Assembly (NCBI GenBank): GCA_030848705.1
Contig: CM061243.1
Coordinates: 124,193,659-124,257,658, forward strand
Direction of reading: 5' to 3'
DNA from: Heracleum sosnowskyi
Taxonomy: Eukaryota > Streptophyta > Magnoliopsida > Apiales > Apiaceae
Length of the DNA stretch: 64,000 bases
A model generated the notes under the pieces. The model made no database searches. It saw nothing but the letters and a program-made list of their open reading frames with translations, and had not been told where the DNA came from. The position numbers and the translations under genes are program-made. Shown in pieces: positions 10,821 through 21,046 of the stretch; position 1 is the first letter of the stretch; every line of letters begins with the position of its first letter.

Positions 10821-11669
10821 GGGAAATTCTTAATGACACCCTCGTATAATTGGCTTTTCCAAATGGTATATTAAATATAATTGTCTTCCATTTGGTACTC
10901 TTCTACTATTACGTTACTCCATGTCATACCCCTGTCGTAAACTTCTGTTAAGCAAACGTTGTTAACCCTTAAAACAGTATAAAACCCCCAAATATTTGCA
11001 TTCGAAGACAATTCAACAACATGATAACAGATGCAAAATCAATGCAAGAAAAAAGATAATAACTACTTCAAAGATCAATGCAAAAAAAAAAAAAACAATT
11101 ACTTCAACATGATACTCACATATAACTGTAATATATACATCACATGTATACAACACACATATATAAATACATAATACATACACACATATATACATACATA
11201 CATACATATTTAGTGCATAAACACATACATACGCAAACAAATGTATACACAATGTCTCGGTACACCAAAAAGATTGAAGATGATTAAACGAATGCTTCAA
11301 TGCACTTGATTGAGACGAATAAGATTTAGAGATGATGCTTGCTTGAAGAACCCTACTTACCCTCGATTTGATTACGCCCAAATCCTTAACACTAAGGATT
11401 AGTCCCTAATTTTACTCAAACTTACACAAATATTGGAAGTGATGTTATTACTTATATTTTTTTAATATTGGTAGAATTAGTTTTTAATTTTAAAATTTTA
11501 CTTTTAAGTTTAGTTCAGGGTTAACAAATGTTTGAGTGACGGAAGTTGACGGAAAGGATACAACAACACAGAGTAACATAATAGTACAATGGTACCATTT
11601 TGAATCCAATTCTATTTGGTGTATCATTTAGAAAAACCAATTCTAAGATGATACCATTAAGAATTTCTC
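10821..11669. mobile_element. Mutator-type MITE with long terminal inverted repeats
   Basis: The ends GGGAAATTCTTAATG and its complement (CATTAAGAATTTCTC) open long inverted repeats of about 160 bp (10821-10985 against 11505-11669). These share words such as CCAAATGGTA/TACCATT and ACTATTACGTTACTC/GAGTAACATAATAGT. Flanks TTTTTTATT (10812-10820) and TTCTTTATT (11670-11678) form a 9-bp target duplication with one mismatch, typical of Mutator-like elements. The interior contains CA/TA-rich sequence. The open frame at 11013-11381 is low complexity, not transposase. Confidence 0.75.
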
Positions 11670-11767
11670 TTCTTTATTAATATGAGATTTTGTAATGTGT
11701 GCCCGTGGGCACACAATAAAAGCTTAGTTGGCTTTTTTTGATTGATTTAACTTTCATATATCATATA

Positions 11768-12014
11768 CTCCCTTTGTCCCACTTATTTCTAAACAGTTTT
11801 TTCTCGTTGATTGATACATATTTTAAGGTGTATATAAATTATAGTTATATAATTATTTTTAAATTATTATTTTTTGAATAAAAATTTAAATGTTAAATTT
11901 TAATTTAGAAGAATTTTTAAAAAATAATAATTTATAAAAGTATACTTTATAGGAGTTTTAAAATGCGTGTCAAACCCTTGTCCCCGATGTATATAATCTA
12001 ATGGGCAGAGGGAG
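11768..12014. mobile_element. Stowaway-like MITE, copy 1
   Basis: Ends CTCCCTTTGTCCCACTTATT and TGGGCAGAGGGAG (inverted) flanked by TA on both sides (11766-11767, 12015-12016), as for Tc1/Mariner-derived Stowaway MITEs. It is 247 bp. Confidence 0.75.
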
Positions 12015-12059
12015 TAACAATTATCGATTTTTCTAAATATCGATTACAAGGTTTAACCA

Positions 12060-12247
12060 AGTGTATAAAATATAGTTTTATAACTTATTTTTAAATTATT
12101 TTTTCTTTAAATAAAAATTTAGACGTTAAATTTTAATTCAGAAGAAAAAAATTAAAAAATAATTTATGAAAGTATATTTTATAGGAGTCATAAAATATGT
12201 GTCGAGCCCCGTCTCCCAATGTATACAATTCATTGGAACTAAGGGAG
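12060..12247. mobile_element. Stowaway-like MITE, copy 2, left end missing
   Basis: It matches the right about 190 bp of copy 1 (TATAGTTTTATAACTTATTT, then a terminal GGAACTAAGGGAG plus TA) but lacks the left CTCCCT end. Confidence 0.6.
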
Positions 12248-12357
12248 TAATTATTAGAGTGTGCTCATAGGCACACAGTGAAAAAACTCTATTAATATTA
12301 CAAAAACTATCATTGAAAATTCGAAACTGAAATTGTTTGCCTATCATATATCATATA

Positions 12358-12593
12358 CTCTATTCGTTCCACTTATTTGTATACAGTTTTTTCTCATTGC
12401 TTGACACACATTTTAAGGTATATATAAATTATAGTTCTATAACTTATTTTTAATTTTTTTTTTTGAATAGGAATTTAAATGTTAAATTTTAATTTAGAAG
12501 AATTTTTTTTAATAAAAATATACTTTATATAAGTTTTAAAATGCATGTTAAATCACGTCTCCCAATATATATAATCTAGTGGAACCGAAGGAG
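12358..12593. mobile_element. Stowaway-like MITE, copy 3
   Basis: A CTCTATTCGTTCCACTTATT left end and a GGAACCGAAGGAG right end, each flanked by TA; 236 bp. More diverged at the terminal CTCCCT than copy 1. Confidence 0.65.
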
Positions 12594-12863
12594 TAACGGT
12601 TATCGATTACAAGGATTAACCAAGTGCTTTTCATTTCATTTTACTCCCAACATGATGTTATTTTGCTTAAAATTATTTTTGGTATTTTCTTTCTCTTATT
12701 TTTTTACATTTTTAATATTACCAAAAACTTAAAAGGATTGAGAAATAATGAACCCAAATCCCGATTTTCAGATTTACTGAAATAGCCAGTAATACCCTCC
12801 CCTCCAGGCCTTAATCCTTTAACAAACAAAAGGATATTTTAGTAATTTCACAGACCAACAAAA

Positions 12864-12893
12864 TTAGGGTTCGCAGTCTTCCCCTATATAAAT
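12864..12893 (+). promoter_or_regulatory. snoRNA-cluster promoter: telo-box plus TATA
   Basis: TTAGGGTT (12864-12871, complement of the AACCCTAA telo-box) is followed 14 bp later by TATATAAAT (12885-12893). Telo-boxes with a TATA box are a known combination in plant snoRNA and ribosomal-protein promoters. A pyrimidine-rich leader (TTTCTCTTCACACCACCCC) follows, ahead of the first snoRNA. Confidence 0.55.
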
Positions 12894-13020
12894 TCAGCTC
12901 CGTCTCCAATTCAACCCAGCCACAAGCTTTCTCTTCACACCACCCCTCTCAATTCCTTCACCCCTTGTATATACACACACATATACACACAATTATATTT
13001 ATTTGATTTGTTGTTGAAAA

Positions 13021-13105
13021 GAAGTCGATGATGTATGATTATTGTCCGTACCATCTGAAGATTTATTTCTGTTGATGAGTAACCAATCGTTTTATCTGAG
13101 GCTTC
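13021..13105 (+). ncRNA. Candidate C/D-box snoRNA 1
   Basis: Box C-like ATGATGT (13028-13034), D' CTGA (13055-13058), C' TTGATGA (13072-13078) and D CTGA (13096-13099) occur in order with normal spacing. The ends pair GAAGUC with GGCUUC (six base pairs including one G-U). Guide stretches would be the bases just upstream of D' (TTATTGTCCGTACCAT) and of D (AACCAATCGTTTTAT), directing 2'-O-methylation of an rRNA or snRNA. I could not match the target, so no name is given. The upstream promoter and the second candidate downstream support it. Confidence 0.6.
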
Positions 13106-13173
13106 AATTTTCTCTGTTTTTTTTTCTTAATTAATTAGTTTTATTGTTGTTTTGATTTTTAATTTTAATTTGT

Positions 13174-13259
13174 GGCAGTGATGATGAAAATTATACCATC
13201 AAACTTTGAAGGCCTTAACTAAGCCTGTTGATGCAACAATAATTGTTTTTAGCTGAGCC
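13174..13259 (+). ncRNA. Candidate C/D-box snoRNA 2
   Basis: Perfect box C GTGATGA (13178-13184), C'-like TTGATGC (13228-13234) and box D CTGA (13253-13256). A short GGC/GCC terminal stem encloses the boxes. D' is poorly defined. It lies 68 bp after candidate 1 on the same strand, fitting a polycistronic precursor as is usual in plants. Confidence 0.55.
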
Positions 13260-14805
13260 TATAAATGTATTTTATTCGAGTTATAGTTAAATCTCGATAA
13301 ATGAATACTCTCGGGACCGAAAGTTTTTATTTGTATTTAAAAAGGCAACAATTTAGAGTCGCTGAGGTGCTTAATTAAATAGTGCCTACAGTGCTGTACG
13401 TTGCCAAAAGTGTAATCGGGGACTGAGATTCTGGCGCTGCCCTGTTTTTTTATTTGGGTTTGGGCATTCAGATGTTCCTATATTTATGTAATCGATAAAC
13501 TGACTGGAGTATAATTCATTTATTTAGAATTTATTCGACTGGATAAATTAAAATTTATAGTCTTTTTATTTAATTCCAAAACCTTTGTTTGGTGAAAACT
13601 ATAAGAATTTGACTTTTTATTTTCAGATAAAAAAGAAATTTATCATTTTGAAAGATCAAATGGGGATTGATACATCGAAAATATTATATTATAATTTGTA
13701 TATGAATATATAAATTAGAGTTTTATTATTATTTAAATTAATTTAAATGGAACGATGTTTTGAGATAATTTGCAGAAATTAAGTTTGTGCTGCCGGAATG
13801 AAGTCGAGAAGGTTGGCGAAAGATGAAAACCGACACTACTTGTGAACACAGATGCCCAAAATAGCCATCAGATCGGGTTTTGAATTTGATCGGCCTTAAA
13901 AAATTCATGTTGACTTTGACTGGATTGGGCTAGACATTTTCGCGGATTTTAATATGGTTTTAACCGGATTGTCAAACGTTGGGCTTTTAGATATGTTGGA
14001 CTAAGCTTGAGCTGGGTTGGACTTTGCCGAGAAATTTATTACCCGTTCAAGTCTCTAATTTTGGCCTCGGACTGACCTGAGCTTTTTCGGGTCACTTTCA
14101 GAGATTTTCGATTCCAAATTTTTTGTACGAATAATTGTGTATAATCAAAACAAAAAGGAGCGATTAAGAGGTCATTAAAAATTATCAAACAAGTGAAAAT
14201 GAGAAGATTTGAAGTTAGAAATTTTATTGAATACAAAAAAATAATGTGAACGAGAACAAAATATACTGGATGAATAGAAGTTGCATGGTGCGCTAAAATA
14301 AAATTCTACTCAAATATGTTCTTTTTTCTTTTGAAAATTCAACCCATATATTCTTAAAATTTATAATTTTTTTGAAGATCCAATCATTCATACAGATTAA
14401 AGTATTATATGTACGAATGTTAGCGAGTAAACTAAATTACTTAAAATTTGATTTTGTATGCAAATTTTAATCAAATAATGAAATTTAAAATTTGGGTAGT
14501 TACATTCATACTATAAAGGATATACAAAATACAGTGTTAATTTGATATAATCTTTACGAGTAAATTTTTTACACCTTATGTGTTACATAATTTTTAATCC
14601 TTATATATATCAAAAATAAATAGAAAAACATAATTTTAATGTTTACGAAAAGCGGATGAAAATGTAGTTCGACGTTTGGGCTTAGAATCTTTTTACCTTG
14701 TAGTAGATTTTCTTGCAGGCCCGTCTCATATATTTTAGAGGCCTGTTCAAAATAAATATTGTGGCCTTTTAAAAAATTTGTATTTAGTATAAATAGGTTA
14801 CATAT
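13260..14805. other. Intergenic, decayed repeat sequence, no gene seen
   Basis: At about 13270-13400 there is an ATCTCGATAAATGAATACTC/GGGACCG stretch that resembles worn MITE sequence. At 13860-14120 there are words (GGCCTCGGACTGACCTGAGC, GGGTTGGACTTTG) like the 8.7-9.2 kb element. The remainder is AT-rich without ORFs of note. Confidence 0.35.
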
Positions 14806-14808
14806 TTA

Positions 14809-15173
14809 GGCTCTGTTTGGGATTGCTGTTAAAAATTGATGTGCTGTTGAAAAAAGTATTGTTAAAATAAGTGTTGTTGTGAAAATCAGATAACTGTTTG
14901 GTAATATTTTTTATATGTGCATGTTTTGGTGTATAATATAAAAAATTAATGTTTTTGGTGAGTTTTGATGTTGAAATCAGTAGCTGCTTCCCGCAAAAGT
15001 TGAAAAGCAGCTTTTTTCAAAAGCATGGGGGGACCTATTTTCTCTAAACGCAGCTTTTCAGCCAAAAGCACTTTTCAAAAAAGTAGCTTTTAAATTTTAC
15101 CAAACACTTTTTTAGCCGCTTTTCAGAAAAAAAGCTGTTGTTGCTGTCTGCAACAACAATGCCAAACGGAGCC
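14809..15173. mobile_element. PIF/Harbinger-type MITE with GGCTCYGTTTGG ends
   Basis: Left GGCTCTGTTTGG (14809-14820) and right CCAAACGGAGCC (15162-15173) are inverted repeats with one mismatch. Both are flanked by TTA (14806-14808 and 15174-15176). The interior has paired AAAAGCAGCTTTT and GCAGCTTTTCAGCC words. It is 365 bp and non-coding. Confidence 0.75.
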
Positions 15174-15319
15174 TTAGTACTCCTTCGTCTCTCCCGATCA
15201 ATATATACTTATATAAAGGAGAAGATGGGGGCGGTGAGGTGGAGCCTCTAGAATCGTTACGTTCTATTTTTCTAATTTTCTCAATTTTTCTCAATTTTTA
15301 ATTTTAATAATTACAACTT

Positions 15320-16180
15320 ACTTTATTATTTTCGATTTTGTAGGAAAGAAATTGAAAATTACACTTTTATAATTTTCAAACTTGATAGAACTTTCTTTTA
15401 TTATTTTCAAAATTGATAGAACTTTTTTTGATTTAGAAAATTACAACTTCCTTATTATTTTCAAATTTGTAGGACTTGATAAAATTTTCTTTGATTTAGA
15501 AAATTACAACTTCCTTATTATTTTCGAATTTGTAGGCTTAAATTGAAAATTACACTTTTATTATTTTCAAACTTGATGGAACTTTCTTTTATTATTTTCA
15601 AACTTGATAGAACTTTCTTTGATTTTGAAAATTACAACTTTCTTATTATTTTCGAATTTGTAGGACTTGATAGAACTTTTTTTGATTTAGAAAATTACAA
15701 CTTCCTTATTATTTTCGAATTTGTAGGCTTGATACAACTTTCTTTTATTATTTTCAAACTTGATAGAACTTTTTTTGATTTAAAAAATTACTTTTTTATT
15801 ATTTTCGAATTTGTATGACTTGATAGAACTTTCTTTGATTTAGAAAATTACAACTTTCTTATTATTTTCGAATTTGTAGGCGCTTATGTTAATAATTGCA
15901 ATTTTCTTTTTTATTATTTTCAATCTTGATATAACTTTCTTTTATTATTTTCAAACTTGATAGAACTTTTTTTGATTTAGAAAATTAAACTTTCTTATTA
16001 TTTTTGAATTTTTAGGATCTTATGTTAATAATTGCAATTTTCTCTTTTATTATTTTCAATCTTGATAGAACTTTCTTTTATTATTTTCAAACTTGATAAA
16101 ATTTTCTTTTATTATTTTCAAACTTGATAAAACTTTCTTTTATTATTTTCAAACTTTATAGAACTTTTCTTTTATAATAC
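15320..16180. repeat. Degenerate internal direct repeats in the Helitron
   Basis: Many reiterations of TTATTATTTTCAAACTTGAT and AACTTTCTTTGATTTAGAAA in one direction, with irregular spacing. The open frame at 15543-15818 is repeat-derived. Confidence 0.7.
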
Positions 16181-16326
16181 TTCTTGACTTTTAAACATAA
16201 CGGATTTCCATATTATTCACCTTACAAACACCTGTAAATTAATGGTCATTCATAACAAAAAATCTACACCGAAACTTTTTTACATAGCTTCAAATTTTTA
16301 CAACCATATTTACAATCAATACAACT

Positions 16327-17242
16327 ATGGCCTACACCATGTTGGATGCTTTGAACGACAGCAGCTATACCTGGATGATAAGAGTACGAGTGTGTAGAAT
16401 GTGGGAATCTGTCAATCCAAATACTGAAGAACTGATCAGTCTTGACATGATTTTGATCAATGAAAAGGTTAATAAATCAATATACTTATTAGTTATTAAT
16501 TTGTCAAATTGTATGATGTTATTAACATTTCTAAGATATGTTGTATAACAGGAAAATTTGATCCATGCTACGATCCCGAAGATTCTGGTGTCTCGGTTCA
16601 AAAGTTTTTTAGAGGAAGGCTCCATGTACAACATCAAAAATCTGAAAGTTGTTTCAAGTACAAGGAAATATAGACCATTATATCACATGGGTCTAAATTG
16701 CTCTTCATACGCATAACGTTGCCTAAGAGATTGGAAGAAGGCATCGTCAACATATCACTGCATGGATTTCAGTTCATATGTCCGGATATGATTGATGCAC
16801 GTATTAATGACACCAACATACTCTCAGGTTTTTGATGCAATAATATATTATAATAATATATAAGTAATACTATTATATAAGTTATAATTCAAACTATCAT
16901 GTTCTAATATTATTTTTTCTATGTTGATTTAGATGTTGTGGGCTGCTTGACCTACTTGGGTGGCATTGAAGTTGTCAAAGGCGGTTGAAAAAAAAGAGAT
17001 CTCAAAATTGTCACAAATTAGTAAGTTATGCATTATATTAATTTTAATATAACTGTTAATTGTTTTTTATTGTTCTTGTAATTTTATATTACTTCTTTGG
17101 TTACCTCAATTTATTTGTTTTACTTATTTAATTTGTTCTAATTTTTTTCTTAAACATCTCCATCACCAATACCATAACTTTGTGGGAAAAGTTGGCCGAG
17201 ATGGTTGATACAAATTTATACAAGGAGGATGGTGGACCCTAA
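16327..17242 (+). pseudogene. Replication protein A large-subunit-like (DUF223/OB-fold) pseudogene
   Basis: Exon 1 (16327-16467, 47 codons) encodes MAYTMLDALNDSSYTWMIRV and continues to MILINEK. A GT-AG intron leads to exon 2 from 16552 (ENLIHATIPKILVSRFKSFL, then EEGSMYNIKNLKVVSSTRKY). This order (WxIRVRVCRMWE, D..L.NEKEN.IHATIPK, EG..Y.I.N..V) is that of the first OB-fold of plant RPA1-like DUF223 proteins. A frameshift near 16690 precedes LLFIRITLPKRLEEG. Later relics are DVVGCLTYLGGIEVVKG (about 16932-16985) and ITLWEKLAEMVD (about 17176-17215), the start of the next OB-fold, ending in a stop at 17242. RPA-like genes are frequent Helitron passengers in plants. The frameshift and early stop mean no full product. 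Confidence 0.7.
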
Positions 17243-17439
17243 TTGTCACATCTACCCAAAAATATAAATCAATATAAATTTAGTATTTTATAAATTTAGT
17301 AATTTAGTATTTTTTTTATCACTATAAATTTCGTTTTATATATATATGACAATGGTATCGGTCCAAGAAAATAAAAAATCAAACTATATAAATAAAAGGA
17401 ATATGTAAATAATTTATAATATTACCTACCCAAATACAA

Positions 17440-17757
17440 ATTTTATAGAATATATTTTATTTGATAATTTAAATAATTTTGTAGATATTTATTTCACAAT
17501 TTTTATTCTAATATTCTTTTTTAAAAAATATATTCTAATGCCTCTGATTTTATAGAATATATTTTATTTGATAATTTAAATAATTTTGTAGATATTTATT
17601 TCACAATTTTTATTCTAATATTCTTTTTTTAACAAATATATTCTAATGCCTCTGATTTTATAGAATATATTTTATTTGATAATTTAAATAATTTTGTAGA
17701 TATTAATTTCACAATTTTTATTCTAATATTCTTTTTCTTAACAAATATATTATAATG
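17440..17757. repeat. 107/108-bp tandem repeat, three copies
   Basis: TTTTATAGAATATATTTTAT recurs at about 17441, 17548 and 17656. Each copy ends in AAATATATTcTAATGCC. The last copy runs straight into the Helitron 3' hairpin (GCCGCTGCGAAGCGCGG). Confidence 0.9.
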
Positions 17758-17786
17758 CCGCTGCGAAGCGCGGCTTAGTAACCTAG

Positions 17787-18626
17787 TTTTTTATATTAGG
17801 TTTGGACACGAATATTAAGAAAAAATATAAATTAGTGCTGAAAAGTAAGAAAAATGAGTAAAGTGGTGGGATCGATCAATATCTAATGTATAAAGTAAGT
17901 ATAGTGAAGCAAAGTAGTGGGGAGAGTTAATTTTTATATTATAAAATTTTACTATTTTTGAAAAGTTTTGAAATGTAAAGAATTGAGAGGGACATCCATA
18001 AAAGAAAAGTATAAAGAAATAGATGAGACTTAAAATAAAAATTTAATTTTAAAACTAACTTTAAAAACTAATTTGTTATTAATACAACTCAAAATTTCTA
18101 TTTTTAGTTATAATTTTTTGTAAGTTTTACACATTTGTTTTTTTTTTGTTGATTTTTACATATTGTTCTACGCTTTTTATAGTACATAATTATTTTATTT
18201 GTTTTTGTACTTTGTGTTCTTTGGTAATATATCATAAACATGTAAAAATGATTATTTTTTCAACTCAAACAATAAATCAATGTTCAAAGATAATTGATTT
18301 TAAATAAAATAACAAATTAAATTAGAAATCTGAAAACTAACACATTTTAAATCTTAGCCATTTTGTTAAAATGAGAGATAAAAAATATTAAAAAATAATA
18401 GATAACATAATCAATATGCTAAACTACAGCAGTTTTAGGCATCACTTGGCATGTATATACTCAACATAAAATATGGGCCCTCGGCAAAAAGAGGTCGTGT
18501 GCAACAGGGTCTCTTGTCCATATAAATATATTCCTATAAAAGATTTATACAGTTTAAATTCTTATTTATTGGGTTTATCAATTCACTTACTGGAATATTT
18601 ATTGTTCGGAAGTATATACTTTATAT
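17787..18626. other. Right half of the interrupted older repeat, then AT-rich sequence
   Basis: From 17787 the sequence continues the CTCC-type repeat that the Helitron interrupted (TTTTTTATATTAGGTTTGG). After about 18060 I see only AT-rich sequence and no supportable gene. Confidence 0.4.
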
Positions 18627-19200
18627 CTATGAATATGGATTCTGATCCCTTTTCCAATTTGGTAAATATGGATTGTCTATGAATTTGTCCATATCCATTG
18701 TCTGATAATTTGACTCAATGGCTGTGTCCTTAAAGATTCTTACAACAAAAAAACCATCACTGTAATAATCAAACTGGAGAAGATTATATATCTTTACTCC
18801 AAAAAAATTGATAAACCTTCTCATACCATAGATTATCCTAGATTTTTTTTTATCATATTTGGCTTCCCATTCGAAAATGTTGCAGTATAGATTAATGCGT
18901 GACGGAAGGTCTGTCCCAAATTGTTTATGGAACGATAATGGTACTCTCTGTGTAGTTAATAAAATTAAAGTAAGTTGCATATTATAGTGCTATTATTAAC
19001 GTATACATAACACTTACAAATGTCCCAAACCCATGTTCTACTGTGTTTGCAGAAATGAAGCTTGCCACCAATTTTTTCATGCCTATTGTATCAAGAAACA
19101 TTAATGAAAACATAAACTTACAGAAACTTGACTTTATTTTTAAAACCGGATCAATCTTTTTACCTATATGTGGTATGTTAGGAATTTTGCTTTTCGACAA
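18627..19200 (-). CDS. Short B3 DNA-binding-domain protein (two exons), possibly a relic
   Basis: Exon 1 is 19200-19018 and exon 2 is 18947-18627, with a 70-bp GT-AG intron, giving 167 aa in frame. Exon 2 has the later strands of a B3 domain: FGTDLPSRINLYCN, WEAKYDKKKSRIIYGMRRFI, then FFVVRIFKDTAIE. In B3 proteins these positions read LP..v.L, W.v.y.., gw..F and F.V.iF. Exon 1 holds FCKFMFSLMFLDTIGMKKL, which fits the first strand but lacks a clean IP..F. REM-type plant transcription factors are the nearest group. The protein is shorter than most REMs and the promoter is undefined, so it may be a decayed copy or a terminal fragment. Confidence 0.5.
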
Positions 19201-19299
19201 TACTATGTCCTGTTGTAATCAATTAAAGGACATACAATGGTTAGTAAAAACACAGTTGCAAATCAGTCCAACTGAAATTAGGAAAACCTTATAACAAAT

Positions 19300-19623
19300 T
19301 TGTAATAATGTTCCAAATTTTCAAATATTAAGAATCCATATAATTAGTACTTATAAGTTTAGAAACCTTATAATCGAACTGGTCAAGTAATTAATTAGAA
19401 CTTCCGCTTATTCACATAATCTAAGATATCTTCACATACTAGGTTTCAATCTTTTTAATCAATAACAGATTTCTGAATCAAGAACATGCATATGTATTCC
19501 TAAATTAGAATCATCATTGATGATCAGATTTCAGAAAATTTAATCGATATCCATATACAACATATAACTTTATAATTCTTATTATCCATTGATTAAATTA
19601 GTAAATTAGTAATTAGTAGTTCC

Positions 19624-19624
<1 letters not shown>
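19300..19624. other. Intergenic, nothing recognised
   Basis: AT-rich sequence upstream of the B3-like gene; no ORF or repeat structure that I can support. Confidence 0.4.

Positions 19625-19707
<83 letters not shown>
19625..19707. repeat. (TA)n microsatellite
   Basis: About 83 bp of uninterrupted TA dinucleotides, adjoining the start of an LTR-like fragment. Confidence 0.95.
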
Positions 19708-19710
<3 letters not shown>

Positions 19711-20640
19711 ACACCTCCATCTATAATTAAATGAGGGGCTACTTATTAAACCATAAACCAGTATATAAAGTACTAAAATCTCTACAATAATAATTAAACA
19801 GTCTAAATAATTCTAGAAGTCCATAATCTTAATCAATGAAATAGAGGGTAACTCTCTTTCACACAGTCCCATATCCCCCTAAGCACCTTCCAGAAAAAGA
19901 ATACGGCATGAGCCAAACGCTCAGTACGGATTTGGAATACAATTTATAAAAAAAATAGATATACATATTTGACAGTTTATATTAAAACAATTATCTTAAA
20001 AATAAGTATGGCTGAAACAACGAAATGGGTAGTATATTTCATACCGAGATCAGAACAGAACATATACAGACACATACATCATAGGGTACCGTAATGTATG
20101 CAACAAACCGGATAACGTGTATGGCATATACATCGTCACCGCCAAATGCACCCACGTATCCTGAAACAAATATCAAATGCGCAAAAGCTCGCCTCCTGAG
20201 CTATCAGAAGGATACGCCGTGACCAATCACACTGTCACGGAAGTGTCATGCCACTGGTGCCGCAATGACATGGCTGTAGTACCCCTACAGCTGGTTAACT
20301 TGGTATACCCTATATCACTAAGGGTCCAAATAAAATATTTCGCAAAACTTTTAAAATCACAGAAACAGATATTTTCAATATTTCTAACATATATAAAATG
20401 TACGCAATATCAGAAAATCGCAGAAACGAATATTTAAAATTTTCAAAACAAATTTAAAAATATTTTTCAGAGTCAGAACAAATTTTCAAAATCAAAATGA
20501 TTAAAAATCAAATGAACAGATTTGGGGTCAAAACGAATTTAACATTGATATTTCTAAGAGGAGTAGCGCTGAATAAAATATGAGAGAATCCGTACCTCGA
20601 AATAATCAAATCTCAATCTCTTAAATTCTATGATGCCCCT
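19707..20640 (-). mobile_element. Truncated Ty3-type LTR fragment
   Basis: It begins TGTAACACCTCCATC; on the minus strand this is a GGAGGTGTTACA LTR 3' end of the kind seen in plant chromoviruses. It contains motifs like those of the 3.9-kb LTRs further right (TACGGCATGAGCCAAACGCT, CACTGGTGCCGCAATGACAT). No partner LTR, primer site or coding region accompanies it. The open frame at 20177-20437 is not a gene. Confidence 0.4.
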
Positions 20641-21046
20641 AAAAACAATCCAAGCTCTCGATCTAAATGTTTAGAATATAAGTTATATTAAAATACATTC
20701 CCCGGGTATTAATCAATCAAATATTTTTTACACTTGATTATGAATGTTGCGTACTTAATTATAATTTCACATTTACTAGCTAGAAAGTCTAATAGTCTTG
20801 TACTAATTGATAACTTTTACAATAATGAAAAGCAAATCCTTGGCATTACTGTACCTGACTTTGATTTTACAAAAGGCTAATACATGTTATGTGAAAGGCA
20901 TATGTTTAAGCCTATTTGTTTACATCGAGGAATTAACTCAACATTAAACAAGTCTGTAATAAGTAAGTAATAATTCAAATTGTCACAGGAATCTCAGAAG
21001 ATTATATATGTCAAAGAATGAAGATTAAAGGCATCTACAGACTTGA
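20641..21046. other. Unassigned sequence left of the truncated Copia copy
   Basis: AT-rich, without a supportable gene. Copia homology stops abruptly at about 21046-21047, inside the first gag zinc knuckle, so this is the breakpoint side of the truncated array end. Confidence 0.4.

Larger units (their letters stand above)
11696..12630. repeat. Tandem segmental duplication carrying Stowaway-like MITEs
   Basis: A palindrome TGTGTGCCCGTGGGCACACA (11696) recurs in altered form near 12257. Each is followed by a CTCCCT-type MITE and then by a TTATCGATTACAAGGnTTAAC segment (about 12030 and 12600). The unit therefore duplicated, with about 560-590 bp offset between halves. Confidence 0.6.
15198..17786 (+). 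mobile_element. Helitron carrying an RPA1-like gene relic (2.6 kb)
   Basis: The 5' end is TCAATATATACTTATATAAA (TC start at 15198, preceded by A). The 3' end is a CCGC...GCGG hairpin (17758-17773), CTTAGTAAC, then CTAG (17783-17786) followed by T. Joining the flanks at A|T gives ...CGTCTCTCCCGA-TTTTTTATATTAG..., which reads as one older CTCC-type repeat. That supports the two ends belonging to one insertion. Inside are AT-rich direct repeats, a decayed RPA-like gene and a threefold 107-bp repeat abutting the 3' hairpin. Confidence 0.65.

Noticed and set aside
11013..11381. 122-codon minus ORF rich in Y, V and C
   Set aside because: Lies inside a Mutator-type MITE over TA/CA-rich sequence; low complexity, no family features.
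20177..20437. 86-codon ORF in the LTR-like fragment
   Set aside because: Matches the composition of chromovirus LTR sequence; no domain.
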